From Frondihabitans sp. 762G35 (GTDB lineage: Bacteria; Actinomycetota; Actinomycetes; Actinomycetales; Microbacteriaceae), in NCBI RefSeq assembly GCF_002074055.1, contig NZ_CP014619.1, forward strand, positions 1,798,001 to 1,862,000: a DNA stretch of 64,000 bases, read 5' to 3'. The notes beneath the pieces are model-generated. The model was not told the origin of the DNA. It saw nothing but the letters and a program-made list of their open reading frames with translations, and did not search any database. Positions 40,452 through 51,172 of this stretch are shown piece after piece. Every line of letters begins with the position of its first letter. The first letter of the stretch is position 1. The position numbers were made by a program, and so were the translations under genes.

Positions 40452-42863
40452 TCAGTCCTCCTTGTGGCCGTTGGCCGCAGGCACCGACTTCTGGACCTGC
40501 ACGAGGAACTCCACGTTCGACTGCGTCTCCTTGAGGTTCCGCAGCACGATCTCGAGAGCCTGCTGCTGGTCGAGCCCGGCGAGGGCTCGGCGCAGGCGCC
40601 ACGTGATCTTGACCTCGTCGGGGCTGAGCAGCATCTCCTCGCGGCGCGTGCCGGAGGCGTTGACGTCGACGGCGGGGAAGATGCGCTTGTCGGCCAGGTG
40701 GCGCGAGAGACGGAGTTCCATGTTGCCGGTGCCCTTGAACTCCTCGAAGATCACCTCGTCCATCTTCGAACCGGTCTCGACGAGAGCCGTGGCGAGGATG
40801 GTGAGCGAGCCGCCGTTCTCGATGTTGCGGGCGGCTCCGAAGAAGCGCTTCGGCGGGTAGAGCGCCGACGAGTCGACACCGCCCGAGAGGATGCGGCCGG
40901 AGGCAGGAGTGGCGAGGTTGTAGGCGCGTCCGAGGCGGGTGATCGAGTCGAGGAGCACGACGACGTCGTGACCGAGCTCCACGAGTCGCTTGGCGCGCTC
41001 GATGGCGAGCTCCGCGACGGTGGTGTGGTCCTCCGCGGGACGGTCGAACGTCGAGGCGATGACCTCGCCCTTGACCGTCCGCTGCATGTCGGTGACCTCT
41101 TCGGGCCGCTCGTCGACGAGGACGACCATGAGGTGGACCTCGGGGTTGTTCTTCGCGATGGAGTTGGCGATCGCCTGGAGCACGAGCGTCTTGCCGGCCT
41201 TCGGCGGGGAGACGATGAGGCCGCGCTGACCCTTGCCGATGGGCGACACGAGGTCGATGATGCGCGTCGAGAGCTTGCCGGGCTCGGTCTCGAGGCGGAG
41301 TCGCTCCTGCGGGTAGAGCGGCGTCAGCTTCGAGAACTCGACGCGCTTCGACGCCTCATCGACCGTCTGGCCGTTGACCGAGTCGATCCGCACGATGGCG
41401 TTGTACTTCTGGCGGCCCTGCTGGCTCTCGCCCTCGCGGGGCTGGCGGATGGCGCCGACGACGGCGTCGCCCTTGCGGAGGTGGTACTTCTTCACCTGAC
41501 CGAGCGAGACGTACACGTCGCTCGCACCCGGCAGGTAGCCGGTGGTGCGGACGAACGCGTAGTTGTCGAGCACGTCGAGGATGCCCGCGACCGGGATGAG
41601 GACGTCGTCCTCGGTGATCTCGGGCTCGTCGATGTCGCTCTGGCTCGAGCGTCCGCGCTTGCGATCGCGCTGGCGATTGCGACCGCGGCCGCCCTCGCTG
41701 TCGTCGCGCTGCTGCTGGGCCTGGCTCTGGTTGTTCTGGCCACCCTGCTGGCGACGGTCGTCGTCGATCTCGGGAGCGCTCTGCGGCGCCTGGCCGGAGC
41801 CCGCCTGCTGGGGGCTCTGCGGGGCCTGCTGCGCGGCGTTCTGGCCGTTCTGCTGGCCGTTGTTCTGCTGGCCGCCGCTGTTCTGGCCGCCGTTGTTCTG
41901 GCCGCCGTTGTTCTGGCCGCCGTTGTTCTGGCCGTTCTGCTGGCCACCGTTCTGGCCGCCGCGGTTGCGGTTGCGGTTGCGCCGCCCGCCACCGGAGGAC
42001 TGCTCGCCCTGGCCCTGCTGACCGTTCTGGGGCTGCTGGGCGTTCTGGCTCTGCTGGCCGTTCTGCGGCGTGCCCTGGTCGGCCTGGTCGCCGGCGCCGG
42101 CGGCCTCGTCGACGCGGTCGGCGGCGGCCTCGGCGGCCGCCTCCGCTTCGCGCTGCTCCCGCAGGCGGGCCTGCTCGGCGCGCGTGCGGTCGGCGCGGGA
42201 CTGGCGCGGCGGGAGGTCGAGCGTGATGTCGGGGGTGGTCTCGGCGGGCTTCTCCGAGATCGCCTGCGGCGAGCCGCCGGCATCGGTCGCGCGACGCGAG
42301 CCGCGACGGCGACGCGACGAGCCTTCGCTCGGAGCGGCCTCGGTGGCCTCGGTCGAGTCGGCGGCGGCCGGCTCGGCTGCCGGGGTGTCCGTGGACACGG
42401 GGACCGCCGAGGGGACCTCGGTCGGGAGCTCGAGGAGCGGGGAGACGCCCGACTCGGCCTGGTTGGCGTGGCCGGCGGCGGCGCGCGGCTCGGGTGCCCC
42501 GGCGGCGGCGGTCGCGCGACGAGGGGCTCGCTTCGCCCGAGCGGGCGCTGCGGCGGGAGCCTCGGTCGCGGCTTCGGCGGGGGCGCTGGCGTCGGCGGGA
42601 GACTCCTGCGCGACCGCGTAGTCCGAGGCGGGAGCCTCGTCGACGGTGGACTCGGCGGCGGGCTCGGCGTCGACCGGCGCATCGACGCCTCCGCGACCCT
42701 GCGCGGCGGCGATGGCGGTGACGAGGTCGCCCTTACGGAGCTTGGAGATACCGCTGATGCCCAGCGTCGAGGCGAGGGCCTGGAGCGCGGGGAGTCGGAG
42801 CGCCGTGAGGTCTGCGGTGGAATCGGTGCTCGAGGCAGGGGTTCCGGGGGTGATGTCGGTCAA
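40452..42863 (-). CDS. rho: transcription termination factor Rho with long Q/N/G-rich insert
   Basis: An 803-residue Rho, about twice the E. coli length. A Rho_N domain (about 22-58, [13 protein letters not shown]) is followed by roughly 360 residues of low complexity: Ala/Glu-rich, then a Q/N/G/R tract with NNGGQ repeats (about 313-380), then [12 protein letters not shown]. The RNA-binding cold-shock domain starts near 424, and the ATPase has Walker [11 protein letters not shown] (about 552). TTG at 42863 is chosen because GAAAGGAAA precedes it and the conserved domain starts soon after. Rho-dependent termination should be normal; the insert may drive RNA binding or condensation. Confidence 0.95.
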   Translation of the reverse strand: MTDITPGTPASSTDSTADLTALRLPALQALASTLGISGISKLRKGDLVTAIAAAQGRGGVDAPVDAEPAAESTVDEAPASDYAVAQESPADASAPAEAATEAPAAAPARAKRAPRRATAAAGAPEPRAAAGHANQAESGVSPLLELPTEVPSAVPVSTDTPAAEPAAADSTEATEAAPSEGSSRRRRGSRRATDAGGSPQAISEKPAETTPDITLDLPPRQSRADRTRAEQARLREQREAEAAAEAAADRVDEAAGAGDQADQGTPQNGQQSQNAQQPQNGQQGQGEQSSGGGRRNRNRNRGGQNGGQQNGQNNGGQNNGGQNNGGQNSGGQQNNGQQNGQNAAQQAPQSPQQAGSGQAPQSAPEIDDDRRQQGGQNNQSQAQQQRDDSEGGRGRNRQRDRKRGRSSQSDIDEPEITEDDVLIPVAGILDVLDNYAFVRTTGYLPGASDVYVSLGQVKKYHLRKGDAVVGAIRQPREGESQQGRQKYNAIVRIDSVNGQTVDEASKRVEFSKLTPLYPQERLRLETEPGKLSTRIIDLVSPIGKGQRGLIVSPPKAGKTLVLQAIANSIAKNNPEVHLMVVLVDERPEEVTDMQRTVKGEVIASTFDRPAEDHTTVAELAIERAKRLVELGHDVVVLLDSITRLGRAYNLATPASGRILSGGVDSSALYPPKRFFGAARNIENGGSLTILATALVETGSKMDEVIFEEFKGTGNMELRLSRHLADKRIFPAVDVNASGTRREEMLLSPDEVKITWRLRRALAGLDQQQALEIVLRNLKETQSNVEFLVQVQKSVPAANGHKED
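41881..41925 (+). repeat. 15-bp tandem repeat in rho (3 exact copies)
   Basis: Three exact copies of TTCTGGCCGCCGTTG, flanked by degenerate copies on both sides. On the coding (minus) strand it encodes NNGGQ repeats. Confidence 0.9.
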
Positions 42864-42884
42864 GGGTGTGGTTTCCTTTCGCTC

Positions 42885-42903
42885 CCCCGCGAAGAAGGCG
42901 GGG
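42885..42903 (-). promoter_or_regulatory. hairpin in the rho leader
   Basis: CCCCGC and GCGGGG form a 6-bp stem with a 7-nt loop in the 187-nt gap between thrB and rho, just upstream of the rho ribosome site. It could affect rho translation; rho genes are often autoregulated through their leaders. Confidence 0.4.
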
Positions 42904-43050
42904 CTGAGCAGGTCGTGCCTCTGGCAACGACCGGGCGCGTTCCCGGCTGGCAGGAAGTGCCGCATTCGAAGGAGCTGTACGGATGCACAACCGGTCAAGA
43001 ATGAGACGAGCGCATGGGTGAATACAGAAGGTGAACTAGCAACCCGGGCT

Positions 43051-44034
43051 TCACGAGGGTGGAACGGACGTGGTTTCTACCGGGTGCGGCACCACTGTAG
43101 CACCCTTGAGATCGACGGCCAGCATCAGCGCGCGCCATGTCGAGACGGAGTGCTCGTCGACCAGGGAGGCCGCGAAGAGGCGCTGGGCGGGGTCGCTGCC
43201 GAGGACGAGCAGCGACGGGCCGGCACCCGAGACGACGGCCGCGAGCCCCGCGTCGCGGAGCATCCGGATGAGGACGTCGGTCTCGGGCATGGCGCTCGCG
43301 CGATAGCTCTGGTGGAGGCGGTCCTCCGTCGCGGCGAGGAGCAGCTCGGGGCTCTGGATGAGCGCCGCCACGAGGAGCGCCGAGCGCGAGACGTTGAACG
43401 TGGCGTCCTCGTGGGGCACCGAGGCGGGCTGCAGGCTCCGCGCCAGCTTCGTCGAGAGCGTCGACTCCGGCACGAAGACGACGGGCGAGACGCCGCGGTG
43501 CACCAGCAGCCGCTTGTGCGAGGGGCCCTCCGACGTCGTCCAGGCGATGGTGAGACCTCCGAAGAGAGCCGGAGCCACGTTGTCGGGGTGTCCTTCGAGC
43601 TCCGTGGCGAGCCGGAGCAGCGTGGACGCGTCGACCTCGACGATGCCCTCCAGCAGACCCTTCGCGGCCATGATGCCGGAGACGATCGCCGCGGCGGACG
43701 AACCGAGGCCCCGGCCGTGCGGAATGGCGTTCGTCGCGCGCAGCTCCAACCCGGGCACCTCCTGCCCCAGGGCCTCGAACGCGTAGACGATGGCCTGGAC
43801 GACGAGGTTCGAGGAGTCGGTGGGGACCTCGCCGGCGCCGACGCCGGTGACGTGCACCGCGACTCCTGCGCCCGGGGTCGCCGTCACGACGAGCTCGTCG
43901 TAGAGCGAGAGCGCGATGCCGAGCGTGTCGAAGCCAGGGCCGAGGTTCGCCGAGGTCGCGGGGACCTTGACGAGCACGCGCCGCCCGACGACGGTCGGCG
44001 GGGCCGCCGCGTGCCCCGCAGGGCCCGTGGTCAT
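43051..44034 (-). CDS. thrB: homoserine kinase
   Basis: A 327-residue GHMP-family kinase that phosphorylates homoserine for threonine synthesis. The ATP motif is PHGRGLGSSAAAI (about 103-115) and the N-terminal VPATSANLGPGFDTLG is diagnostic. ATG overlaps the thrC stop as ATGA. It is the end of the hom-thrC-thrB unit. Confidence 0.97.
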   Translation of the reverse strand: MTTGPAGHAAAPPTVVGRRVLVKVPATSANLGPGFDTLGIALSLYDELVVTATPGAGVAVHVTGVGAGEVPTDSSNLVVQAIVYAFEALGQEVPGLELRATNAIPHGRGLGSSAAAIVSGIMAAKGLLEGIVEVDASTLLRLATELEGHPDNVAPALFGGLTIAWTTSEGPSHKRLLVHRGVSPVVFVPESTLSTKLARSLQPASVPHEDATFNVSRSALLVAALIQSPELLLAATEDRLHQSYRASAMPETDVLIRMLRDAGLAAVVSGAGPSLLVLGSDPAQRLFAASLVDEHSVSTWRALMLAVDLKGATVVPHPVETTSVPPS

Positions 44035-45113
44035 CGGGTGGCTCGCACCAGTCCGAGAACGCCGGCGACCTCGTCGGTGTCGACGGCGACGACGGTCGGC
44101 GTGACCTCGCTGCCGTCGGCTCGCTTGAGAGCCCACTGGGGATCCTTCAGGCCGTGGCCCGTCACCGTGAGGACGACGGTGGCGCCCTTCGGGATCTGGC
44201 CGGCGTCGGCGCGCTCGAGAAGACCGGCGACGCTGATCGCGGAGGCCGGCTCGACGAAGATGCCCACCTCCTGCGAGAGGATTCGCTGCGCGTCGAGGAT
44301 CGCCGCGTCTTCGATGGCGCCGAAGTAGCCGTCGGTGAGCTCGCGGGCCTCGAGGGCGAACTGCCACGAGGCCGGGTTGCCGATCCGGATGGCGCTGGCG
44401 ATGGTCTCCGGGTGCTTGACGACGGAGCCGCCGACGATGGGGGCGCTGCCCGCGGCCTGGAAGCCGAACATGCGCGGCAACTTCGTGGTGCGGTTCGCCT
44501 CGAGGTCTTCGCGGTAGCCGCGCGTGTAGGCGGTGTAGTTGCCCGCGTTGCCGACCGGGAGGAAGTGGAAGTCGGGAGCGTCTCCGAGCACGTCGACGAC
44601 CTCGAAGGCGCCCGTCTTCTGGCCCTCGATGCGGTCGTTGTTGACGGAGTTGACGAGGTGCACCGGGTAGTTCCTGGCGAGGTCGCGCGCGATGTCGAGA
44701 CAGTCGTCGAAGTTGCCCTGGATCTGCAGGAGCTGCCCGTTGTGCGCGACGGCCTGGCTCAGCTTCCCCATGGCGATCTTGCCCTCGGGGACGAGCACGG
44801 CCGCCGTGATGCCGGCGTGCGCCGCGTACGCGGCCGCCGAGGCCGAGGTGTTGCCGGTCGACGCGCAGATGACGGCCTTCGCGCCGTGTTCGACGGCCTT
44901 GGAGATGGCCATGGTCATGCCGCGGTCCTTGAACGACCCGGTCGGGTTCATCCCCTCGTACTTGACGAAGACGCGCGCGCCGGTTCGGTCGCTGAGAGCC
45001 TGCGCCGGGATGAGCGGCGTGCCTCCCTCGCCGAGCGTGATGATCGGGGTGGCCTCCGTCACGTCGAGACGGTCGGCGTATTCGCGCAGGACACCCTGCC
45101 ACTGGTGGGCCAT
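44031..45113 (-). CDS. thrC: threonine synthase
   Basis: A 360-residue PLP enzyme converting O-phosphohomoserine to threonine. The PLP lysine is in NPTGSFKDRGM (about 61), and STGNTSASAAAYAA and the C-terminal VVLTVTGHGLKD are typical of the short actinobacterial form. ATG overlaps the hom stop by one base (TGATG). Confidence 0.97.
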   Translation of the reverse strand: MAHQWQGVLREYADRLDVTEATPIITLGEGGTPLIPAQALSDRTGARVFVKYEGMNPTGSFKDRGMTMAISKAVEHGAKAVICASTGNTSASAAAYAAHAGITAAVLVPEGKIAMGKLSQAVAHNGQLLQIQGNFDDCLDIARDLARNYPVHLVNSVNNDRIEGQKTGAFEVVDVLGDAPDFHFLPVGNAGNYTAYTRGYREDLEANRTTKLPRMFGFQAAGSAPIVGGSVVKHPETIASAIRIGNPASWQFALEARELTDGYFGAIEDAAILDAQRILSQEVGIFVEPASAISVAGLLERADAGQIPKGATVVLTVTGHGLKDPQWALKRADGSEVTPTVVAVDTDEVAGVLGLVRATR

Positions 45114-46432
45114 CAGGCTCCTTCGACTCTGAGCACGCTCGTGACGGAAAACACGACGGCTGTGGTGGTGAGGTCGGCGACTGTCGCCGCGAGAGCGGAC
45201 TCGCGGGCGCGGTGCGTTCCGATGATCAGCGTAGCGGTGGCCTGGCCCCCGGCCTCGCGTGTGACGCCCGCGGTCTGCTCGACCGTCTCGACGCTCACGT
45301 CGTGCTGAGCGAGCAGGCCGGCCACGGTCGCGAGCACGCCGGGCTGGTCGGCGACGTCGAGGGTGATCTGGTAGCGCGTGGACACCTCGGCCATCGGCAG
45401 GACGCGGAGGTTGGCGCGGTTCGACTCGGCGAGGCCGGGGCCGCCGATCACGTGCCGCCGCGCGGCCGAGACGAGGTCGCCCAGGACGGCCGACGCGGTC
45501 TCCACTCCCCCGGCTCCGGCGCCGTAGAACATGAGGTCGCCGGCGGCCTCCGCCTCGACGAACACGGCGTTCTTGGCGCCGTGCACCGCCGCGAGCGGGT
45601 GGCCGAGGGGCACGAGCGCAGGATGCACGCGGGCGGCGACCCCGTCGACGCCCTCGTCGTCCACGAGCCGCTCGCAGATCGCCAGGAGCTTCACGACGTA
45701 ACCGGCCTTGCGCGCCGCGACGACCTGCTCCTGCGTGACGCCCGTGATGCCCTCGCGGTGGACGGCGACGAGCGGCACGGTCGTGTGGAACGCCAGGCTG
45801 GCCAGGATCGTCGCCTTCTGCGCCGCGTCGTACCCTTCGATGTCGGCGGTCGGATCGGCCTCGGCGTACCCGAGGGCGGTCGCCCGCTCGAGCGCCGCCT
45901 CCAGCGACTCGCCGAGGGTGTCCATCCGGTCGAGGATGAAGTTGGTGGTGCCGTTGACGATGCCCATGATCCGCTGGATCCGGTCTCCCGCGAGGCTCTC
46001 GCGGAGCGGCCGGATGATCGGGATGGCGCCCGCGACGGCGGCCTCGTAGTAGAGCTGGGCGCCGACCTGCTCCGCCGCGTCGAACAGCTCCGGCCCGTGA
46101 CTGGCGAGGAGCGCCTTGTTGCCGGTCACGACGTCGGCGCCCGAGGCGAGGGCCTGGAGCACGAGGCTCCTGGCGGGCTCGATGCCCCCGATCAGCTCGA
46201 CGACGATGTCGGCGCCGAGGATGAGCGACTCGGCGTCGGTCGTGAAGAGCTCACGAGGCAGGTCGACGTCGCGGCGGGCGTCGAGATCGCGCACGGCGAT
46301 GCCGGTGAGCTCGAGACCCGCACCGGCGCGCCCGGCGAGTTCGCCGCCGTGCTCGAGGAGGAGGCGCGCCACCTGGCTGCCCACGGATCCGGCGCCGAGG
46401 AGGGCCACCCGGACGTTGCGATATTCGATCAT
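45113..46432 (-). CDS. hom: homoserine dehydrogenase
   Basis: A 439-residue enzyme reducing aspartate semialdehyde to homoserine. It has the N-terminal Rossmann motif (LLGAGSVGSQVA, about 11-22), the catalytic KALLASHG block, and a C-terminal ACT domain (about 350-430, VADQPGVLATVAGLL) that usually mediates threonine feedback. ATG overlaps the lysA stop as ATGA. Confidence 0.97.
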   Translation of the reverse strand: MIEYRNVRVALLGAGSVGSQVARLLLEHGGELAGRAGAGLELTGIAVRDLDARRDVDLPRELFTTDAESLILGADIVVELIGGIEPARSLVLQALASGADVVTGNKALLASHGPELFDAAEQVGAQLYYEAAVAGAIPIIRPLRESLAGDRIQRIMGIVNGTTNFILDRMDTLGESLEAALERATALGYAEADPTADIEGYDAAQKATILASLAFHTTVPLVAVHREGITGVTQEQVVAARKAGYVVKLLAICERLVDDEGVDGVAARVHPALVPLGHPLAAVHGAKNAVFVEAEAAGDLMFYGAGAGGVETASAVLGDLVSAARRHVIGGPGLAESNRANLRVLPMAEVSTRYQITLDVADQPGVLATVAGLLAQHDVSVETVEQTAGVTREAGGQATATLIIGTHRARESALAATVADLTTTAVVFSVTSVLRVEGA

Positions 46433-47850
46433 GAGGTGCTTTCTGCCCGGGTGATCCCGGCGTCGCGGGCGAGGAGGTCGTCTTCGGTCTCGCCGTGCAC
46501 GATCACTCGCGCTTCTCCGTCGAGGACGGCGATCACGGGGGGACGACCGACGTGGTTGTAGTTGCTGGCGAGGCTCCAGCAGTAGGCGCCGGTGACCGGG
46601 ACCGCGACGAGGTCGTCGGGCGCCACGTCGCCGGGGAGGTAGTCGGCGAGGACGACGAGGTCGCCGGACTCGCAGTGCTTTCCCGCGATGCGGACGAGCG
46701 CCGGGTCGGCGCCCGAGCGGCGGCCGGCGAGCCGCACCGTGTAGTCGGCGCGGTAGAGCGCGGGGCGGGCGTTATCGCTCATTCCGCCGTCGACGCTGAC
46801 GTAGCGTCGGACCGCGGTCTCCCCCGACTCCGCCGTGACCTGGACGTCTTTGATCGTGCCGACCGTGTAGAGGGTCGTGCCGGCGGGCCCGGCGATCGAG
46901 CGGCCCGGCTCGACGGCGACGGTCGGGACGGCGATGCCGAGCCGCGCGCACTCGGAGGCGACGACCTCCGCTATGCCGTCCGCGAGGTCGCCGATGTCGG
47001 CCGCGTCGTCGACGCTCGTGTAGGCGACGCCGAAGCCGCCGCCGAGGTTCAGCTCGGGGACCTCGCCGCCGTCGAGGAGGTCGGCGTGGACCTCGAGCAG
47101 GCGCCTGGCGGCCTCCGCGAAGCCGTCCGTGCCGAAGATCTGCGACCCGATGTGCGAGTGCAACCCCAGGAAACGGAGACCCGGGTGCGACCGGATGGCC
47201 CCGACGGCGTCGGCCGTGTCGCTGAGCGCGATGCCGAACTTCTGGTCTTCGCGGGCCGTGGCGAGGTACTCGTGGGTCGAGGCGTGGACGCCGCTGTTGA
47301 CGCGGAGGCGCACCGGCTGGACGACGCCGTGACGAGCCGCGGCTCCGGCGATCCGCTCGATCTCGACGAGGCTGTCGATGACGATCGCACCGACGCCGAT
47401 CCCGACCGCCCGGTCGATCTCGGCTCGCGACTTGTTGTTGCCGTGGAACCCGATGCGCGCGGGAGTCACGCCCGCGGCCAGGGCGACCGCCAGCTCTCCA
47501 CCGGTGCACACGTCGACGCGGAGCCCGGCGGCGGTCACCCAGCGGGCGATCTCGGCCGAGAGGAACGCCTTCCCGGCGTAGTAGACGATCGCCCGGGAGC
47601 CGATGCCCGCGAGGGCGCGGTCGAACGCGGCCCGGGTCTCCTCGGCACGCGAGCGGAAGTCGGCCTCGTCGACGACGTAGAGCGGTGTGCCGAATCGAGC
47701 GGCGAGGTCGGCGGACGAGACCCCGCCGACGGAGATCACGCCGGCCTCGTCGCGCCGGGCCGAGCGCGACCAGACACGCGGGTCGAGCGCGTCGGCGTCG
47801 TCGGGGACCCGCAGCCAGGCGGGCGCGAGCGGGTTGGCTGTCACGGGCAC
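46429..47850 (-). CDS. lysA: diaminopimelate decarboxylase
   Basis: A 473-residue PLP enzyme, the last step of lysine synthesis. The PLP lysine is in YYAGKAFLS (about 95), HSHIGSQI is present, and the substrate-site CESGD lies near 395. GTG at 47850 is taken; another GTG two codons later is equally possible. It leads the lysA-hom-thrC-thrB unit. Confidence 0.96.
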   Translation of the reverse strand: MPVTANPLAPAWLRVPDDADALDPRVWSRSARRDEAGVISVGGVSSADLAARFGTPLYVVDEADFRSRAEETRAAFDRALAGIGSRAIVYYAGKAFLSAEIARWVTAAGLRVDVCTGGELAVALAAGVTPARIGFHGNNKSRAEIDRAVGIGVGAIVIDSLVEIERIAGAAARHGVVQPVRLRVNSGVHASTHEYLATAREDQKFGIALSDTADAVGAIRSHPGLRFLGLHSHIGSQIFGTDGFAEAARRLLEVHADLLDGGEVPELNLGGGFGVAYTSVDDAADIGDLADGIAEVVASECARLGIAVPTVAVEPGRSIAGPAGTTLYTVGTIKDVQVTAESGETAVRRYVSVDGGMSDNARPALYRADYTVRLAGRRSGADPALVRIAGKHCESGDLVVLADYLPGDVAPDDLVAVPVTGAYCWSLASNYNHVGRPPVIAVLDGEARVIVHGETEDDLLARDAGITRAESTS

Positions 47851-47914
47851 CTCGGGAGTCGGATCGGGAGACGGACCGAGCTTATCGGGAGGGCGGCCGG
47901 GGTTCGGCCGTGTC

Positions 47915-48682
47915 TCACGAGCACGAGCCCGTCTCGGTCAGCCCCGCGGAGGTCAGCGGCAGGCCGGGGCTCCGCAGATCGAGGGCCAGCGACCCGTCGG
48001 CGACCGTCACGCGGCTCACCGTCGCCCCCTGAGGGAGGTAGTCGGCGGCGCAGACGTCGAAGGACAGCGTCTTGAGGTAGGTGAGGAGCGCAGCACCGGA
48101 GATGGCCGAGTTCGAGGACGAGATCGCTGCGTCGGTGGGCGTGATCCGGATGGTCTTCCCGTCGGCTGCGAGCGATGGCTTCGCCGTGACGGCCGCGGTG
48201 AGATCGAGCCCGAGGACCTTGACGGTCTTGTCGAAGACGACGTCGCCGGGTTTCAGGGTGACGCGGCCCCCGATGTCGGTGACGGCCTTCGTGGTGTTCA
48301 GGGCCTCCTGCGAGACGGTCAGGGTGGCGTCGACCGGACCCGTCGTCGCGCCGCTCTGGAGCGGCACCTGCGTCAGGTCGGCCGTGAAGGCGAGGGGGAC
48401 GCCGGAGACGACGAGGTCTTCCGAGGAGAGATGGACGTCGTCGAGCGACCCTCCGAGCGCCTGCAGGATCACGGAGAAGCCGCGGATGTCGACGCCGACC
48501 CGACCTGTCGTGCCGCTCGGCAGCGACGACTCGATCTCCTTCTCGGCGCGCCCCTCCGCGTAGGACCGGGCGGCGAACTCGGCGGCCACGGCGAGCACCA
48601 CCAGGACGATCAGCAGGACCGCGATCACGATGAGGGCCGTGCGGCCGCCCCGGCGACGCTTCGGGCCGTCGACGAGAGCCAC
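47915..48682 (-). CDS. DUF2993 (LmeA-like) membrane-anchored protein
   Basis: A 255-residue protein with a basic N-terminus, one membrane helix (about 15-37) and an extracytoplasmic DUF2993 region. In mycobacteria LmeA of this family binds phospholipids and supports lipoglycan maturation; the role here is inferred by family. Two cysteines near the C-terminus (FDVCAAD and GSCS) may form a disulfide. GTG start, within a few bases of the argS stop, so it is co-transcribed with argS. Confidence 0.85.
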   Translation of the reverse strand: MALVDGPKRRRGGRTALIVIAVLLIVLVVLAVAAEFAARSYAEGRAEKEIESSLPSGTTGRVGVDIRGFSVILQALGGSLDDVHLSSEDLVVSGVPLAFTADLTQVPLQSGATTGPVDATLTVSQEALNTTKAVTDIGGRVTLKPGDVVFDKTVKVLGLDLTAAVTAKPSLAADGKTIRITPTDAAISSSNSAISGAALLTYLKTLSFDVCAADYLPQGATVSRVTVADGSLALDLRSPGLPLTSAGLTETGSCS

Positions 48683-48686
48683 TCGG

Positions 48687-50369
48687 CTACATCCTCTCCG
48701 GAGCGGACACGCCGAGGAGGGTGAGCCCGTTGCGGATCACCTGCCCGGCCGCGTCGTTCAGCCAGAGGCGCGTGCGGTGGAGGTCGGTGATCTCCTCGTC
48801 GCCGAGCGGCGTGACGCGGCAGGCGTCGTACCAGCGGTGGTAGGTGCCGGCGACCTCTTCGACGTAGCGCGCGACTCGGTGGGGCTCGCGGAGCTCCGCC
48901 GCCTGCTGCACGACGCGCGGCAGCTCGGACAGGGCCCCGAGGAGGGCGGCCTCGGTCGGGTGCGTGAGGAGCGAGGCGTCGAAGGCGCTTCGCTCGACTC
49001 CGGCCGCCTGGGCGTTGCGAGCGACCGCGCAGGTGCGGGCGTGCGCGTACTGGACGTAGAAGACGGGGTTGTCGTTGCTCCGGCGGGTCAGCACGTCGAG
49101 GTCGATGTCGATCGACGAGTCGATGGGCGAACGGACGAGGGCGTAGCGGCCCGCGTCGACGCCGACGGCCTCGACGAGGTCCTCCATCGTGACGACGGTG
49201 CCCGCGCGCTTCGACATGCGGACCGGCTCGCCGTCGCGGACGAGGTTGACCAGCTGGCCGATGAGGATCTCCAGGTTGACGCGCGGCTCGTCGCCGAACG
49301 CGGCGCACATCGCCATGAGGCGGCCCACGTAGCCGTGGTGGTCGCTGCCGAGCATGATGAGGTTGCGTTCGAAGCCGCGCTCGCGCTTGTCGAGGTAGTA
49401 GGCGAGGTCGCCGGCGATGTAGGCGGCTTCGCCGTCGCTCTTCACGACGACCCGATCGCGGTCGTCGCCGAACTCGGTCGTGCGGAGCCAGGTCGCGCCG
49501 TCGGCCTGATAGACGTGCCCGAGCGCGTCGAGCCGCGCGAGGGCGCGATCGACGGCCTTCGACTCGAAGAGGTCGTTCTCGTGGAAGTAGACGTCGAAGT
49601 CGACCCCGAAGTCGTGGAGAGATGCCTTGATGTCGGCGAACATGAAGTCGACGCCGACGCTGCGGAACAGCTCCTGGGCCTCCGCCCGCGGGAGGTCGGT
49701 CACGTCGCCGTCGAACGTCTCGATGACGCGCGCCGCGATCTCCTGGATGTAGAGCCCGCCGTAGCCGTCCTCCGGCGTCGGCTCGGACAGGGCCGCGGCC
49801 ACGAGGCTCCGGGCGAACCGGTCGATCTGCAGGCCGTGGTCGTTGAAGTAGTACTCGCGGGTGACGAGGCCGCCGACCGCCTCGAAGACCCGGGCCAGGC
49901 TGTCGCCGACGGCGGCCCAGCGGACACCGCCGAGGTGGATGGGCCCGGTCGGGTTCGCCGACACGAACTCGAGGTTGATGGTGACGCCGTCGTAGTAGAC
50001 GCCGCGGCCGTAGAGGTCGCCCTGCTCGACGATCGATTTGGCCAGGGCACCGGCGGCGGCGGCCTCGAGCGTGATGTTGATGAAGCCCGGACCGGCGACG
50101 TCGACCGCGGCGATGCCGTCCTCCTCCATCAGCTCGGCAGCGATGGCGGTCGCGAGCTCGCGGGGGTTGGTCGCGACGCGCTTGGCGAACTTCAGCGCGA
50201 TGTTCGACGCCCAGTCGCCGTGGTCGCGGTTCTTCGGCCGCTCGAGGACGGCGTCGGCGATCGTGACCTCGACCGCGGGGGCCTCGGTGTCGCCGCTCTC
50301 CGCCCGTCGACGCGCGAGGACGCCCTGGACGACGGCGAGAAGGGAGGCGGAGAGTTCGGCGGGAGTCAC
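48687..50369 (-). CDS. argS: arginyl-tRNA synthetase
   Basis: A 560-residue class I synthetase. The HIGH-type signature is PIHLGGVR (about 134-141), the KMSK-like motif is MSKRAGT (about 386), and the C-terminal anticodon-binding domain ends [19 protein letters not shown] at 50369 begins after the short divergent gap; TAGGAT (50378-50383) is 8 nt upstream. argS heads the long amino acid/termination gene run. Confidence 0.97.
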   Translation of the reverse strand: MTPAELSASLLAVVQGVLARRRAESGDTEAPAVEVTIADAVLERPKNRDHGDWASNIALKFAKRVATNPRELATAIAAELMEEDGIAAVDVAGPGFINITLEAAAAGALAKSIVEQGDLYGRGVYYDGVTINLEFVSANPTGPIHLGGVRWAAVGDSLARVFEAVGGLVTREYYFNDHGLQIDRFARSLVAAALSEPTPEDGYGGLYIQEIAARVIETFDGDVTDLPRAEAQELFRSVGVDFMFADIKASLHDFGVDFDVYFHENDLFESKAVDRALARLDALGHVYQADGATWLRTTEFGDDRDRVVVKSDGEAAYIAGDLAYYLDKRERGFERNLIMLGSDHHGYVGRLMAMCAAFGDEPRVNLEILIGQLVNLVRDGEPVRMSKRAGTVVTMEDLVEAVGVDAGRYALVRSPIDSSIDIDLDVLTRRSNDNPVFYVQYAHARTCAVARNAQAAGVERSAFDASLLTHPTEAALLGALSELPRVVQQAAELREPHRVARYVEEVAGTYHRWYDACRVTPLGDEEITDLHRTRLWLNDAAGQVIRNGLTLLGVSAPERM

Positions 50370-50377
50370 GGTCGACA

Positions 50378-50383
50378 ATCCTA
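50378..50383 (-). promoter_or_regulatory. -10 box of argS promoter
   Basis: TAGGAT on the minus strand, 8 nt before the argS GTG, consistent with a leaderless or 1-2 nt leader transcript. Confidence 0.4.
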
Positions 50384-50467
50384 CCGGGCGGCACCTTTCC
50401 TCTCGGCGTTCTCCACAGGTGCCGTGGACTCCCCTCCCGCTCTCCGATTCCACGACAGGATGGACGC

Positions 50468-51124
50468 ATGACCCCGGACCTCCGATCCCCGCTCGTCCGC
50501 TCGGCCGCCGGCAACCTCGTCCGCACGGCTCCCCGAAGCCCTGCCCTCCGGGCGGCCGGCGCCGCAGTCGTCGTCGCCGCCCTCACGGTCCTGACCGGCT
50601 GCACCGGATCCACCGCTCCGCGGGCGGACACCTCGGCGTCGCCGCGGGCAGGAGCCACGGGCCAGGCGTCGCCCCGTCCCTCCGGCGTCGGCGCGCTGAC
50701 CTCGACCCCGCTGACGGTCCCCTGCGACGAGCTGGCCCCCGCCGCCGCCGTCTCCGCCGCGTACGGGGGCATGACCCTCGACGGCACCCCGACGGCTCCT
50801 GCCGACTCCGACGCCGCGGTCATCGAGGCCGAGGGCGGCACGGTCTGCTCCTGGACCGGGCAGGCGGGCGCCACGATGACCCTCGCCGTCGGGAGCTTCG
50901 ACAAAGCGAGTCTCACGACGTTGAAGAACAGCCTGGTCACGACGAGCAACCCGGTCCCGACCTACCACGGCGAGGGCTACTTCCAGCTCGACGGCACGAC
51001 GGGGATCGCCGAGGCGTTCAGCGACCCGTACTGGATCGTCGCCCTCTCCGGGACGTTCAGCGAGCCGGGCGCGGCCGAACCCCTCGTCGACCAGGCCATC
51101 TCGGCACTCGCCGCCCGGGGCTGA
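50468..51124 (+). CDS. putative lipoprotein of unknown function
   Basis: A 218-residue protein with a long signal peptide ending in the lipobox LTGC (Cys about 46), a Ser/Ala/Pro linker and a domain with two cysteines (VPCDEL and VCSW) that may pair. The pattern recalls small actinobacterial lipoproteins such as DUF3558 proteins, but the family was not recognised with confidence. It diverges from argS across 98 nt. A CAGGAT hexamer 6 nt before ATG is one base from the leaderless motif seen elsewhere. Confidence 0.8.
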   Translation: MTPDLRSPLVRSAAGNLVRTAPRSPALRAAGAAVVVAALTVLTGCTGSTAPRADTSASPRAGATGQASPRPSGVGALTSTPLTVPCDELAPAAAVSAAYGGMTLDGTPTAPADSDAAVIEAEGGTVCSWTGQAGATMTLAVGSFDKASLTTLKNSLVTTSNPVPTYHGEGYFQLDGTTGIAEAFSDPYWIVALSGTFSEPGAAEPLVDQAISALAARG

Positions 51125-51172
51125 AGGCTTCGACGACCCTCGCGGGCCGGCTCGCAGGAGTCGCGCGCCGCC

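Noticed and set aside
43052-43076. T-box-like string (GGGTGGAACGG) near the end of thrB
   Set aside because: It is on the plus strand, within the 3' end of a minus-strand gene, and no specifier stem or terminator is present.
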